From Paraburkholderia aromaticivorans (GTDB lineage Bacteria > Pseudomonadota > Gammaproteobacteria > Burkholderiales > Burkholderiaceae): a stretch of DNA of 64,000 nucleotides. Position 1 is the stretch's first letter, and each line of letters opens with the position of its first letter. Below the pieces are notes generated by a model. The model worked only from the letters and a program-made list of their open reading frames with translations. It did no database searches and was not told where the DNA came from. This document shows, piece after piece, positions 18,907-27,073 of this stretch. Location of the stretch: assembly GCF_002278075.1 (NCBI RefSeq), contig NZ_CP022990.1, positions 620,001 to 684,000 of the forward strand, read 5' to 3'. Position numbers and translations under genes: made by a program.

Positions 18907-20013
18907 ATGTTTGACGAAGCGCAGGTGACACGCACGCTGGCCGCGCGCGGCGTCGTGCCCGATGCGAGCCAACGTGCCGCCATTGCAGCGCTCGCCAGTC
19001 TGCTCGGCGCACACGGCCAAAGCGCGAGATCGTCCGGTGGGGCATTAGCGCTTCAAGGCGTGTATTGCCATGGCCTGCCGGGGCGCGGCAAGAGTCTGGT
19101 GGTCGATACCGTGTTCGAACTGGCTAACTGCCGCAAGCGGCGTTTGCACTTCCACGAATTTCTGCGTGAGATGAACCGGCGGCTCGTGAGCGAGCCACGC
19201 GGCGACGACCGGCTCGGCTCGGTCTCGCGGCAATGGCTCGATGGTAGCGAGTTGCTGTGCTTCGACGAATTCCACGTGCACGATATTGCCGACGCGTTCC
19301 TGATGGGCCGCTTTCTCGATACCGCGATCGAACTGGGCACACGTATCGTGCTCACCTCGAACTACGCGCCGGACGGCCTGCTCTGCGACCAGGAGTTTCA
19401 CGAGCGGTTTCTGCCGACCATCGATCAGATCAAACGCGGCTTCACCGTGATTCATTTCGACGGCGCGCGCGACTACCGTTTCGGTGGAGAACAAGCGGAA
19501 GCGCCGCGTTTCTTTGCACCGCTCGGCTCCGCCACCGCTGACGCGCTGCGCCAGGTTTTCGTGCGCTACGAAGGCAACGAAACGTTGCATCCGGTCACGT
19601 TGAGCGCGGCCGGCCGGCCACTCGCCGCGCGCGCGGCGGGCGCGGCCTTGCTATGGGCCGACTTCGAGAACCTGTGCGTGGCGAGCCGGTCGCATCTCGA
19701 CTATCTGGAGCTTGCCGAGCAATGGCACGGTCTGATGCTCGACAATCTGCGCACCGAATGGCTGACGCACCCGCATACGCTGCAACGGCTCGTCTGGCTG
19801 GTCGATATCTTCTACGACCGCAAGCGCGCCCTGTTCATCGCGTCCGATGCGCCGATCGCAGCGGCGCTCGGCGGGCTCGAAGGCGCGCATGATTTGTCGC
19901 GCACGCTGAGCCGCCTCGCTGAAATGCAATCGCGCGCGTATCGCAGCACGCTCGACCGTGCGCGCGCGACGTCCGCGGATATGCCCGAGGACGCAGTAGA
20001 CGATCCCGTGTAA
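18907..20013 (+). CDS. zapE: cell division protein ZapE, AFG1-like ATPase (368 aa)
   Basis: AAA-type ATPase of the AFG1/ZapE family, which in E. coli acts on the Z-ring under stress and low oxygen. Walker A is GLPGRGKS, Walker B is LLCFDEFHVHDIADA, followed by the family-specific TSNYAPDGL and a C-terminal YDRKRALFIASD block. An ATG at 18907 begins the conserved N-terminus (MFDEAQVTRTL); the ribosome-binding site is weak, and an in-frame ATG 17 codons upstream is possible. Confidence 0.92.
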   Translation: MFDEAQVTRTLAARGVVPDASQRAAIAALASLLGAHGQSARSSGGALALQGVYCHGLPGRGKSLVVDTVFELANCRKRRLHFHEFLREMNRRLVSEPRGDDRLGSVSRQWLDGSELLCFDEFHVHDIADAFLMGRFLDTAIELGTRIVLTSNYAPDGLLCDQEFHERFLPTIDQIKRGFTVIHFDGARDYRFGGEQAEAPRFFAPLGSATADALRQVFVRYEGNETLHPVTLSAAGRPLAARAAGAALLWADFENLCVASRSHLDYLELAEQWHGLMLDNLRTEWLTHPHTLQRLVWLVDIFYDRKRALFIASDAPIAAALGGLEGAHDLSRTLSRLAEMQSRAYRSTLDRARATSADMPEDAVDDPV

Positions 20014-20142
20014 TCCGGCCCGCAGGCGTGTGCGATCCGCACGCACGCGACGCGCGCGTTGCTGCAAATATTGCAACGCGATAGCAAATCCTGCTCGCTG
20101 CCCGATCGTTCGACCCGGGCGAATGTATCGCGGATTCATCGG

Positions 20143-20403
20143 ATGAAACGGCATCAGCGATGGATCGACCACGCCGACCGTAGGCCTGATCGGCGGCGAG
20201 ACGCGGCCGACCCTCATCGCGTGCTCGGTCAGACGCCGCATGAGTACGCGTATGTGATGATCGCTTATGGTCCGTGGACGTATTGGGTCGATCGCAACGA
20301 CTTCGATTCGAAATACGCATTCACGGTGGTGCAGAATCTGATGGCGCTCGCTGAGGCTCGATACGAGCAGCAAGGCGCCGGTGTGGCGATTCCGGCGAAT
20401 TGA
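20143..20403 (+). CDS. hypothetical protein (86 aa), weak support
   Basis: An open frame between zapE and tkt. Its second half (AYVMIAYGPWTYWVDRNDF, then KYAFTVVQNLMALAEARYEQ) has ordinary protein-like composition, whereas the first 35 residues are an Arg/Asp-rich run that looks non-coding. The ATG at 20143 has no clear ribosome-binding site, and the frame is open back to 20059. It may be a real small protein, possibly with an upstream frameshift, or a chance frame. Not recognised. Confidence 0.35.
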   Translation: MKRHQRWIDHADRRPDRRRDAADPHRVLGQTPHEYAYVMIAYGPWTYWVDRNDFDSKYAFTVVQNLMALAEARYEQQGAGVAIPAN

Positions 20404-20473
20404 TGCGGCGGATGTTGCCGCGCGTGATGCTGTGGCGGTAGCGGCGTGCCAGTCCCGGCTGCAATTGAAAAAA

Positions 20474-20508
20474 CGGCGGTGTGAACTGCCCCCGCCGGTC
20501 ATTTTTTT
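20474..20508. terminator. bidirectional intrinsic terminator between zapE region and tkt
   Basis: Stem CGGCGG (20474-20479) and CCGCCG (20492-20497) has a 12-nt loop. On the minus strand it is followed by six T, and on the plus strand by ATTTTTTT (20501-20508). It can therefore end both tkt and the plus-strand genes. Confidence 0.75.
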
Positions 20509-20526
20509 AGCGCAGCGCGCCCGGCT

Positions 20527-22611
20527 TCACTCCTCGCCGCGCCCGGACTTCACCCGCGCGATCTGCTGTTTCGCCGCTTCGTACACATGCTCCGGCGTGA
20601 AGCCGAACTTCTTCTTCAACTCGGCAAGCGGCGCGGAAGCACCGAACGTATGCATCACCACCTGCGCGCCGGGACGCCCGACATAGCGATCCCAGCCCAG
20701 CGACGCGGCCTGTTCGACCGCGACCCGCGCATTTACGTCCGGTGGCAACACGAAATCCTGGTACGCTTCGTCCTGACGCTCGAAGAGATCCCACGACGGC
20801 ATCGAGACCACCCGCGCCGCGATGCCCTCGCTCTTGAGTTTTTCATACACGTCCACGCAAACCGACAGTTCGCTGCCCGTCGCGATCAGGATCACCTCCG
20901 GTTTTTGTCCGTCGGCTGCATCGGCGAGCACATAGGCGCCCTTGCGCGTGCCCTGCGCGGACGCATAGCGGTTGCGGTCCAACGTGGGCAACGGCTGACG
21001 CGACACGACGATGCAAGACGGCCGCCGCGGCTCGGCCAGCGCCGCCCGCCACGCTTCGGCCACTTCGTTGGCATCGCCCGGACGCAGCACCGTCAGTCCT
21101 GGCACGCCGCGCAGCGACGCTAGCTGCTCGATAGGCTGATGAGTCGGACCATCTTCGCCTACGCCGATCGAATCGTGCGTGAACACGTAAATGGCCGGCA
21201 CTTCCATGATCGCCGAGAGGCGGATCGGCGGCTTCATATAGTCGCTGAAAATCAGAAAGGTCGAGCCGAATGGCCGCAGACTCGATAGTGCAAGGCCGTT
21301 CACCGCCGCACCCATCGCATGCTCGCGGATGCCGAAATGCAGATTGCAGCCGCCGTAGTTGTCGTGTTCGAAGCTGCCCGCGCCTTCGAACTTCAGATTG
21401 GTTTTGGTGGACGGCGAGAGGTCGGCCGCGCCGCCGATCATCCACGGCACGCGCGCGGCAATCGCGTTGAGCACCTTGCCCGACGACTCACGTGAAGCCA
21501 CTCCCTTCGGGTCCGCGTCGAAGGTCGGGATGTCGCTGTCCCATCCCGCCGGCAATTCGTGCGCCTCGATCTGCGCGAATTCACGCGCCAGTTCCGGGTG
21601 TTTTTTATTGTAGGCGTCGTACCTGGCCTGCCATTGTTCGCGCGCCGCCTTGCCTCGCGCGCCGATGCCCGCCGCGAAGCGTTCGTGCACCCCGTCTGGC
21701 ACATAGAAGAATTTGTCCTCGGGCCAGCCGTAGGCCTTCTTGGTGAGCGCCACTTCTTCGACGCCGAGCGGCTCGCCGTGCGCCGCCGAACTGTCCTGCT
21801 TGTGCGGCGCGCCCCAACCGATAATGCTGTGCACGACGATCAGCGTCGGCCTGTCGGTAATGCTTTTCGCCTCGACAAAAGCCGCTTCGAGCGCGGCGGC
21901 GTCGTTTGCGTCGTTCACGCGCAGCGTGTGCCAGTTGTAGCCGCGAAAGCGGCTTTCCACATCGTCGCTGTACGCGAGGTCGGTATGGCCTTCAATCGTG
22001 ACGCGGTTGCTGTCGTAAATCCAGATCAGATTCGACAGCTTCAGATGACCCGCGAGCGATGCCGCTTCGTGCGATATCCCTTCCATCATGTCGCCGTCGC
22101 CACACAGGGCGTAGACGCGATAGTCGAACAACGACGCATCGGGCTTGTTGAAATGGCTTTCGTACCAGCGTGCCGCCATCGCCATGCCGACGCTGTTGCC
22201 TAACCCCTGCCCGAGCGGGCCGGTGGTGGTCTCCACGCCTGTCGTCATCCGGTACTCGGGGTGGCCCGGCGTCTTGCTGCCCATCTGGCGGAAGTGCTCG
22301 ATGTCGTCGAGCGAAACCGCGGGTCCGTCGGTCGGCTTGCCGTCGTCATCCACGGCTTTCACGTTCGCGAGGTGCAGCAGCGAATACAGCAGCATCGACG
22401 CGTGCCCCACCGACAGGACGAAGCGATCGCGATTCGGCCACAGCGGTTCGTCAGGGTCGTAGCGCAGATGGTTTTGCCACAGATGGTAGGCGACGGGGGC
22501 CAGCGCCATTGGCGTGCCCGGGTGACCGGAATTGGCCTTTTGCACAGCGTCCATCGACAGCGTGCGGATCGTGTTGATGCACAGCTGATCGAGGGCGGGA
22601 TCGTTTTGCAT
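20527..22611 (-). CDS. tkt: transketolase (694 aa)
   Basis: Thiamine-diphosphate enzyme of the pentose phosphate and Calvin cycles that moves two-carbon units between sugar phosphates. The TPP-binding motif GDGDMMEGISHEA is present, with GHPGTPM near residue 30, HDSIGVGEDGPTHQPIEQLA in the pyrimidine domain and a full C-terminal domain. The ATG at 22611 with AAGGAG eight bases before it gives the normal N-terminus. A longer in-frame extension is spurious. It is a single gene with its own terminator. No Calvin or pentose-phosphate neighbours are present. Confidence 0.96.
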   Translation of the reverse strand: MQNDPALDQLCINTIRTLSMDAVQKANSGHPGTPMALAPVAYHLWQNHLRYDPDEPLWPNRDRFVLSVGHASMLLYSLLHLANVKAVDDDGKPTDGPAVSLDDIEHFRQMGSKTPGHPEYRMTTGVETTTGPLGQGLGNSVGMAMAARWYESHFNKPDASLFDYRVYALCGDGDMMEGISHEAASLAGHLKLSNLIWIYDSNRVTIEGHTDLAYSDDVESRFRGYNWHTLRVNDANDAAALEAAFVEAKSITDRPTLIVVHSIIGWGAPHKQDSSAAHGEPLGVEEVALTKKAYGWPEDKFFYVPDGVHERFAAGIGARGKAAREQWQARYDAYNKKHPELAREFAQIEAHELPAGWDSDIPTFDADPKGVASRESSGKVLNAIAARVPWMIGGAADLSPSTKTNLKFEGAGSFEHDNYGGCNLHFGIREHAMGAAVNGLALSSLRPFGSTFLIFSDYMKPPIRLSAIMEVPAIYVFTHDSIGVGEDGPTHQPIEQLASLRGVPGLTVLRPGDANEVAEAWRAALAEPRRPSCIVVSRQPLPTLDRNRYASAQGTRKGAYVLADAADGQKPEVILIATGSELSVCVDVYEKLKSEGIAARVVSMPSWDLFERQDEAYQDFVLPPDVNARVAVEQAASLGWDRYVGRPGAQVVMHTFGASAPLAELKKKFGFTPEHVYEAAKQQIARVKSGRGEE

Positions 22612-22878
22612 GGGACACTCCTTGTTCGGCATTGAAGAGACGGCGGGGTCGCGCCACCTGCTTGCGCGCGCCCGGCGAACCGTGTTGATGTGGCAGAACG
22701 CATGAGGAACCGCTGCGAGGCTCAACGATGATGCGCCGATGCGCGCGAACCTGCACGGAGCGTGACACGCGGCGTGGACAGGGTCGCTCGCGAAACGCGG
22801 ACCTTCTTTCAGCGGGCTTGCAGTGCGAAGCCGTCCGGCTCGTCGCATGCGCGCGCGAGCAAACGATGCCAGCCAGCC

Positions 22879-23424
22879 TCAGGCGGCGCGCAGCCAGTGT
22901 TCGACCAGCGGACCCTGTTTGCCGTCGATCGGATCGAGCGGCGGAAACGGCAATGCCTCCATGGCCGCCAGTTCCTGCGGCGTGAGCGCCTCGCGGCGGA
23001 TATCCCACTGCTGGCCCTCGGGGTAGCCCGCCACCACCTGGAAATGCCGCGCGAACGATTGCAGGCAGTGGCCGGTGCCGGCCGGCAGCAGGATCGCGTC
23101 GCCGGCGCAGAGCGTCACCACCCTGCCTCCCGGGCCGCCCACGATCACCTGCGCCGAACCGTCCGTCACGCCCAATATTTCGTGGGCGGTGGCATGGAAA
23201 TGATGGTAGTCGAAAATGCCGTCGCGCCATTGCGGCGGCCATGCATTGCGCTCGAAGAGGATTTCGAACCCGGCCGCGAGGTCACCGCTTTCCGGCATGA
23301 GCGCGCGCCGGTAGATCACGACCGGCAGCTTGCGGTTATTCGGCACCCAATCGTGCGGGCTCAGCAGGAATGCTTCGAACTCCGTCTGGGCGGCGTCGAA
23401 TCCATGCTTTAACTCGTTGTACAT
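22879..23424 (-). CDS. cupin domain protein, YjlB-like (181 aa)
   Basis: Single-domain cupin of the YjlB type. The barrel contains WRDGIFDYHHFHATAHE, DAILLPAGTGH and the C-terminal WDIRREALTPQE. Two histidines and a glutamate of cupin motif 1 and a His of motif 2 could bind metal. The start at 23424 follows AAGGAG by six bases; the frame is open 60 codons further upstream, but that part has no ribosome-binding site. Function unknown. Confidence 0.88.
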   Translation of the reverse strand: MYNELKHGFDAAQTEFEAFLLSPHDWVPNNRKLPVVIYRRALMPESGDLAAGFEILFERNAWPPQWRDGIFDYHHFHATAHEILGVTDGSAQVIVGGPGGRVVTLCAGDAILLPAGTGHCLQSFARHFQVVAGYPEGQQWDIRREALTPQELAAMEALPFPPLDPIDGKQGPLVEHWLRAA

Positions 23425-23689
23425 GGTTTGCTCCTTTGCGTCCTGCGGCTCGCCGCACTCCTCGCTGTACTCCTCTGAGGCCGACGCGTGCGCCGCTCCC
23501 GGCGCGCCTGTCAGCGCCGCATAAAGCGCGCCCGCGTGCGCGAGAGCGGTCTTCCGGGCCGCCTTGCGAGCGTGGCCGTGTCGATGGACGAATCGTGCAA
23601 ACATATGAAGTTAATGATCCTGTGTCAGTGTTTGCGGGCGCTGCATCGATGCTTGGGATCGCGTGTCGTGCAGTCGCGCCGCGATTAGA

Positions 23690-23860
23690 TCAGCCGCCGC
23701 CGATGCCTTGCAGCGCTTTGCCCGTGCCGCTGCATACCGTGCACTGCGCACCTTCGACCCGGCCAGTGCCATGGCGCGCGCGGCAAATGTCTTCGCCGGC
23801 GCCGGGTGCGTCTGGCGCTGCCTCATCGCCGGGGTTCGTCGGTAGGTTGTCCTGTTGCAT
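23690..23860 (-). CDS. small DnaJ-zinc-finger-like protein (56 aa)
   Basis: This gene starts at an ATG (23860) with AGGGAG seven bases before it and stops at a TGA (23690-23692). The C-terminus reads AQCTVCSGTGKALQGIGGG, a CxxCxGxG motif like one half of a DnaJ cysteine-rich zinc finger. The rest is Pro/Asp-rich and disordered. It is 50 bases downstream of the next small gene on the same strand. Function unknown; it may bind zinc only as a dimer, because one CxxC pair is not enough for a site. Confidence 0.75.
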   Translation of the reverse strand: MQQDNLPTNPGDEAAPDAPGAGEDICRARHGTGRVEGAQCTVCSGTGKALQGIGGG

Positions 23861-23910
23861 GAGGTTCTCCCTTCGCGCTTACCGGCGCTTGCCGGACGGC
23901 ACATGCCGCC

Positions 23911-24171
23911 TCAATCCTTGCGCTGCGGCTCGCGTCCACCGCCTCCGGGCGGTTCGGCATGAGTGCCGGTGCCCAACGGCACTTCCGCGGTTTGCGCCGG
24001 GCGGTCGCTCGAACGCGGCGGATTGGTTTGCTTGTCCACGCCGGTCTGCTCGACTGGCTCGATACCGAGCGGACTGGGTTCCACATAATGCGTGCCGCTC
24101 GGCTTGTTGCGCTGCTTTACGGCCTCGGCGGTTTGCGCGTCGGAGCTTTCCTGGGGTTTGCTGTCCGGCAT
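23911..24171 (-). CDS. small hydrophilic protein (86 aa)
   Basis: An ATG at 24171 follows a strong GAGGAGG site. The product is highly polar (Glu, Gln, Pro, Thr-rich) with no predicted membrane segment or known domain, so it is probably disordered. The strong ribosome-binding site and third-position GC support coding. It is expressed away from the IS element, and its promoter must lie between 24172 and the IS. Confidence 0.7.
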   Translation of the reverse strand: MPDSKPQESSDAQTAEAVKQRNKPSGTHYVEPSPLGIEPVEQTGVDKQTNPPRSSDRPAQTAEVPLGTGTHAEPPGGGGREPQRKD

Positions 24172-24304
24172 GTCGCCCTCCTCATGGTGACGGGTGTTCC
24201 ATCAGTGCAGCAACATCCGGTCCCTCTCCGTCAATCGTGCCCGGGGCGCACCTGCCACGAAGTGGGCACGGCCGTTGCGCTACTTCCTATGGAGGTCTGG
24301 GCCA

Positions 24305-24312
24305 ACATTTGA
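24305..24312. repeat. left copy of 8-bp target site duplication
   Basis: ACATTTGA directly precedes the left end of the insertion sequence and is repeated exactly at 26022-26029. Confidence 0.9.
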
Positions 24313-24318
24313 GGTTCG

Positions 24319-25566
24319 TCAGTAAAAAGTGTGGGTTGTCGGCGGCTCGGGCAAATTGCCAAGTGCATGATATAGCGCGATTTCCGTCGTTCGAAACGTC
24401 CGGAAGCCGTACGCTTTTCTCATGGTGACTTTGGCCTTGTTGTTCAAACCCTCGACGATTCCGCTGGAGAACTGCTTGCGCGCATGAAAGTAGTTGAGAA
24501 TCAGTTCTCGATGGGCGCGCACGGTGCGTGCGAACTTCTTCATTGGTTCGATGCGTGAGCGCATGACCCGGGTGCACCACTGATCGAGGAACTTGCCTGC
24601 CCAGACAGGCGAGATGTAATCCCAGATCTGCTGGAACTCCTCCTTGAGAAGATAGGCGCGGACACTGCGCAGGTTGTAGTGCAGCAGATCGCGCAGGCGC
24701 AGTCGCTGATTGTCAGTAAGGTTCTCTGGCCGCTTGAGCAAACACCAGCGGGACTTCTTGAGGACTGGCTCATAGCCGTCGCGGGTCATGCGGCGAGCTT
24801 CCTCGGCGCGAACCTCGTCGATCGCCTTGTTCATTTTGGCAACGATGTGGAAGCGGTCGAGGATGTTCAGCGCGTTGGGGCAATGTAGTGCGATCATCTC
24901 GATGTAGGGCCGCCACATGTCCGAGCAGACGAACTCGACCTGCTCGCACAACCGTTTGCCGATCATGACGAAGAACTTTGCGAAGCTTTCCTTCGTGCGC
25001 TCCTGGCCAACCCAAAGCAGGCGCACGCAGCTGGCCTCGATCTGATAGACCAGCGTGAGATAATTGTGCCCTCGGCCATACTGGATTTCATCGACGCCCA
25101 AAGCGCGGATGGTGCCGAGTTCGCGATGGGCCAGCCCCCAGTCGACCACCCACTCCACCGCCTGGGCAACCTTCTCCCAACTGGTGCGAAAGCTTTGCGC
25201 TGTCTCTTTCCAGGAGAGCTTGCGTGCCCACTGCGCGAGAAACAGCATGTAGGCCTTGGTCAGCGTGTGCTTGCCGATGGCCCACGGCACCGTCTCGACC
25301 TTCACGCCGCACTCACGGCAGTCGACGCGGCGCATGGCGTACAGCAAAATCACCGCGAAGCCCCAGATCGGAATAAATTCGAAACTACGCGATGCGAGCG
25401 TGTCATAGCCGCTGCCAGGCCGGTTGCAACACGAACAGATCGGCTTCGAACCCTTGCGTGGCCGCACGTCGATCTCGATGGTTTTGGACTGCTCGCACAG
25501 TCGGGCACTTTCATAGACGAAGCCGGGAAAATGATGGCAGGCATTGAGCAGGCGGGTCAGCAACAT
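24319..25566 (-). CDS. ISL3 family transposase (415 aa)
   Basis: DDE transposase. An N-terminal zinc-binding part (residues about 40-90, CSCCNRPG and CRECG) is followed by a helix-turn-helix region and the DDE domain: the first Asp in LGVDEIQYGRGHNY, a second in LDRFHIVAKMNKA, and the Glu in SSGIVEGLNNKAK. No stop or frameshift is visible, so it is probably active. The stop lies seven bases inside the left IS end. Start taken as ATG 25566; a TTG three codons upstream is also possible. Confidence 0.93.
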   Translation of the reverse strand: MLLTRLLNACHHFPGFVYESARLCEQSKTIEIDVRPRKGSKPICSCCNRPGSGYDTLASRSFEFIPIWGFAVILLYAMRRVDCRECGVKVETVPWAIGKHTLTKAYMLFLAQWARKLSWKETAQSFRTSWEKVAQAVEWVVDWGLAHRELGTIRALGVDEIQYGRGHNYLTLVYQIEASCVRLLWVGQERTKESFAKFFVMIGKRLCEQVEFVCSDMWRPYIEMIALHCPNALNILDRFHIVAKMNKAIDEVRAEEARRMTRDGYEPVLKKSRWCLLKRPENLTDNQRLRLRDLLHYNLRSVRAYLLKEEFQQIWDYISPVWAGKFLDQWCTRVMRSRIEPMKKFARTVRAHRELILNYFHARKQFSSGIVEGLNNKAKVTMRKAYGFRTFRTTEIALYHALGNLPEPPTTHTFY

Positions 25567-25984
25567 GGTTAGCAAGCGCGCGGGAATCAGTAAAGACGCT
25601 ATTGTTACCTCAGATCCGCACGCACTGGAGCGCTACGTCCCGGACTTGCAGAACTGGCCTGCCTCATGGCGCTTCGAGGACGAGGACATCCCATTCGGAC
25701 AGGCGCTCGTGAAGGTCTTCACACCTTTCCTGCAACACCTGCTGACCCACGGCTATGCCCGCAAAACGTTGCACCGCCACCGCGATCACCTTTGGATGCT
25801 TGGTGGCCATCTCATCGAAGTCCGTCACGTCGATCCGGACTTAGCCGCCATGGATGCCCGCACACTGCTTCTCAATGAGATCCACGAGTTCGGTGGCCCG
25901 CTTTCGAGGCACCTCTCCGAGCACGAGCAGAACGCCTTTGACGCTACCTGCAAGAAACTCTATCGCTTCCTCTGTCCCTCATGA
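25565..25984 (+). CDS. IS passenger gene, hypothetical protein (139 aa)
   Basis: An intact frame on the strand opposite the transposase and wholly inside the IS. The product is mainly alpha-helical: a PFGQALVKVFTPFLQHLL helix, ARKTLHRHRDHLWMLGGHLI, and a C-terminal DATCKKLYRFL block. I recall similar short proteins beside transposases in Burkholderia, but I cannot name the family. The first part resembles the SAM-like core-binding region of tyrosine recombinases, which is a guess. Its ATG and that of the transposase share the palindrome CATG at 25564-25567. Confidence 0.75.
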   Translation: MVSKRAGISKDAIVTSDPHALERYVPDLQNWPASWRFEDEDIPFGQALVKVFTPFLQHLLTHGYARKTLHRHRDHLWMLGGHLIEVRHVDPDLAAMDARTLLLNEIHEFGGPLSRHLSEHEQNAFDATCKKLYRFLCPS

Positions 25985-26021
25985 ATCGCATCAAACCACC
26001 CACAGATTCCGCCGACGAGCC

Positions 26022-26029
26022 ACATTTGA
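26022..26029. repeat. right copy of 8-bp target site duplication
   Basis: ACATTTGA follows the right end of the insertion sequence, identical to 24305-24312. Confidence 0.9.
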
Positions 26030-26044
26030 AAAAAGGAGAACCTC

Positions 26045-26281
26045 ATGACAATGACGACGATTCGCTTATCCGACACCGAAGTGCAGGTCGAGCGCACCCT
26101 GTACACCTTTGCGCAAAAGAACGACGCGGACGCATTTCAACGCTGCCTTGCCGACACCTCGATCGACAGTTGCTATCGCGCGCATCCGCCCGTATCGGCA
26201 CGGCCGACCGTGCCCGACGAACATCCCGACGATACCCGTCGGGGCAGCACGATTTCGCCGTCGCTCGGCGGGATGCCATAA
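26045..26281 (+). CDS. hypothetical small protein next to IS (78 aa)
   Basis: An ATG at 26045 follows a strong AAGGAG site by eight bases. Residues 1-45 look structured (TTIRLSDTEVQVERTLYTFA, then DADAFQRCLADTSIDSCYRA); the rest is Pro/Asp/Arg-rich. Not recognised. The IS insertion point lies 23 bases upstream of the start codon, so the native promoter was moved 1.7 kb away and expression now depends on the IS or on read-through. Confidence 0.7.
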   Translation: MTMTTIRLSDTEVQVERTLYTFAQKNDADAFQRCLADTSIDSCYRAHPPVSARPTVPDEHPDDTRRGSTISPSLGGMP

Positions 26282-26321
26282 CACCCTGCGCTTTTACGGC
26301 GGCGCGTACGTGCCGCCATCA

Positions 26322-26567
26322 TCATTTTTCCGGGGCCGCGCGATCCGCGGCCACGATCTCCCGGCCATAGTCGATCGCCGCGCGGCGAGCCTCATCGGCG
26401 GTCGCGTATGGCCCGATCTCGGGCGCGCCGTCGAATGGAAACAGAAGCTTTCTGTCCGATTTTCTGACAACCTTCAGTCCACCTACGTAACGGCCGTCGC
26501 CTGTTCCGTGATAGCTGGCGTAAATCTCGAAGTCGTCGTCGACAACGTCGGCCTTATGTCGCGCCAT
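26322..26567 (-). CDS. DUF6723-like small protein (81 aa)
   Basis: Compact protein with FEIYASYHGTGDGRYVGGLK, LLFPFDGAPEIGPYATADEA and a C-terminal helix, matching a small Burkholderiaceae family I know as DUF6723. The start at 26567 follows AAGGGA. No function is known. It converges on the gene at 26045 with a 40-base gap. Confidence 0.75.
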   Translation of the reverse strand: MARHKADVVDDDFEIYASYHGTGDGRYVGGLKVVRKSDRKLLFPFDGAPEIGPYATADEARRAAIDYGREIVAADRAAPEK

Positions 26568-26764
26568 TTGTGTTTCCCTTATCCCTGCACCTCAGTGCGT
26601 CATGTTCGGTTCGATATGACGGCGCGTATCGCCGCTCGGCGCGACGCGCATGTCGTGACCGAGCAATAGCCGTTCCACACGGGGGGCGCCCGCATTCGCA
26701 GCGAATCGAGACGAGTGGCATGCCGGTTGCACCCCACACACGCATGCCCACCACGGAGATCGCA

Positions 26765-26974
26765 ATGAATCCGACGAGCACGCATTACATGGCGACGCCG
26801 CATCTGCATACGCCGGGGCCGCCCGAGGTCGATCCCGACGCGCCCCTCCCGACCAGCGACCCCGACCCGTCGCCCCCGCCCGACGATGTGCCGCCGCACG
26901 ACCCGGCCCGTGCGCCGGACGGCGATCCGCCGCTCCAACCGCCGCCGGTCAGAGCCGCGTGCGGCCGGCCATGA
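26765..26974 (+). CDS. proline-rich small protein (69 aa)
   Basis: ATG 26765 with a GGAG site six bases before it. The product begins MNPTSTHYMATPHLHTPGPP and continues as a Pro/Asp repeat-like, disordered acidic chain (about one third proline). No domain is recognised. The good ribosome-binding site argues for a gene; the biased composition argues for caution. Confidence 0.55.
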   Translation: MNPTSTHYMATPHLHTPGPPEVDPDAPLPTSDPDPSPPPDDVPPHDPARAPDGDPPLQPPPVRAACGRP

Positions 26975-27073
26975 CGATGGTTGTGAGCGCAATTTAATGC
27001 AGTGGTCCGGTAATTGCGCACTCGTCTGGGACGAACCGGCGTTCCATCACCGGCCAACCCGCGAGGAGTCAGC

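Larger units (their letters stand above)
20014..20526. other. region between zapE and tkt
   Basis: This stretch holds one possible short gene (20143-20403) and a bidirectional terminator (20474-20508). Nothing else is supported. Confidence 0.6.
24313..26021. mobile_element. complete ISL3-family insertion sequence (1709 bp)
   Basis: The ends were located from two independent signs. The first and last 24 bases are imperfect inverted repeats (17 of 24 matching, GGTTCGTC at the left and GACGAGCC at the right). The element is flanked by the exact 8-bp direct repeat ACATTTGA, the length ISL3 elements generate. It contains a transposase on the minus strand and a divergent passenger gene on the plus strand. 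The intact duplication means the element arrived as a unit and has not recombined since. Confidence 0.92.

Noticed and set aside
16353..18983. 876-codon minus-strand open frame opposite the hybrid histidine kinase
   Set aside because: It is Arg/His/Gln-rich with no domain, and the plus strand holds an unambiguous kinase; it is the usual antisense shadow of high-GC coding DNA.
23425..23604. 60-codon extension upstream of the cupin in the same frame
   Set aside because: No ribosome-binding site at the distal start, whereas AAGGAG sits at the right distance before 23424; composition is Ala/Arg/Ser-rich.
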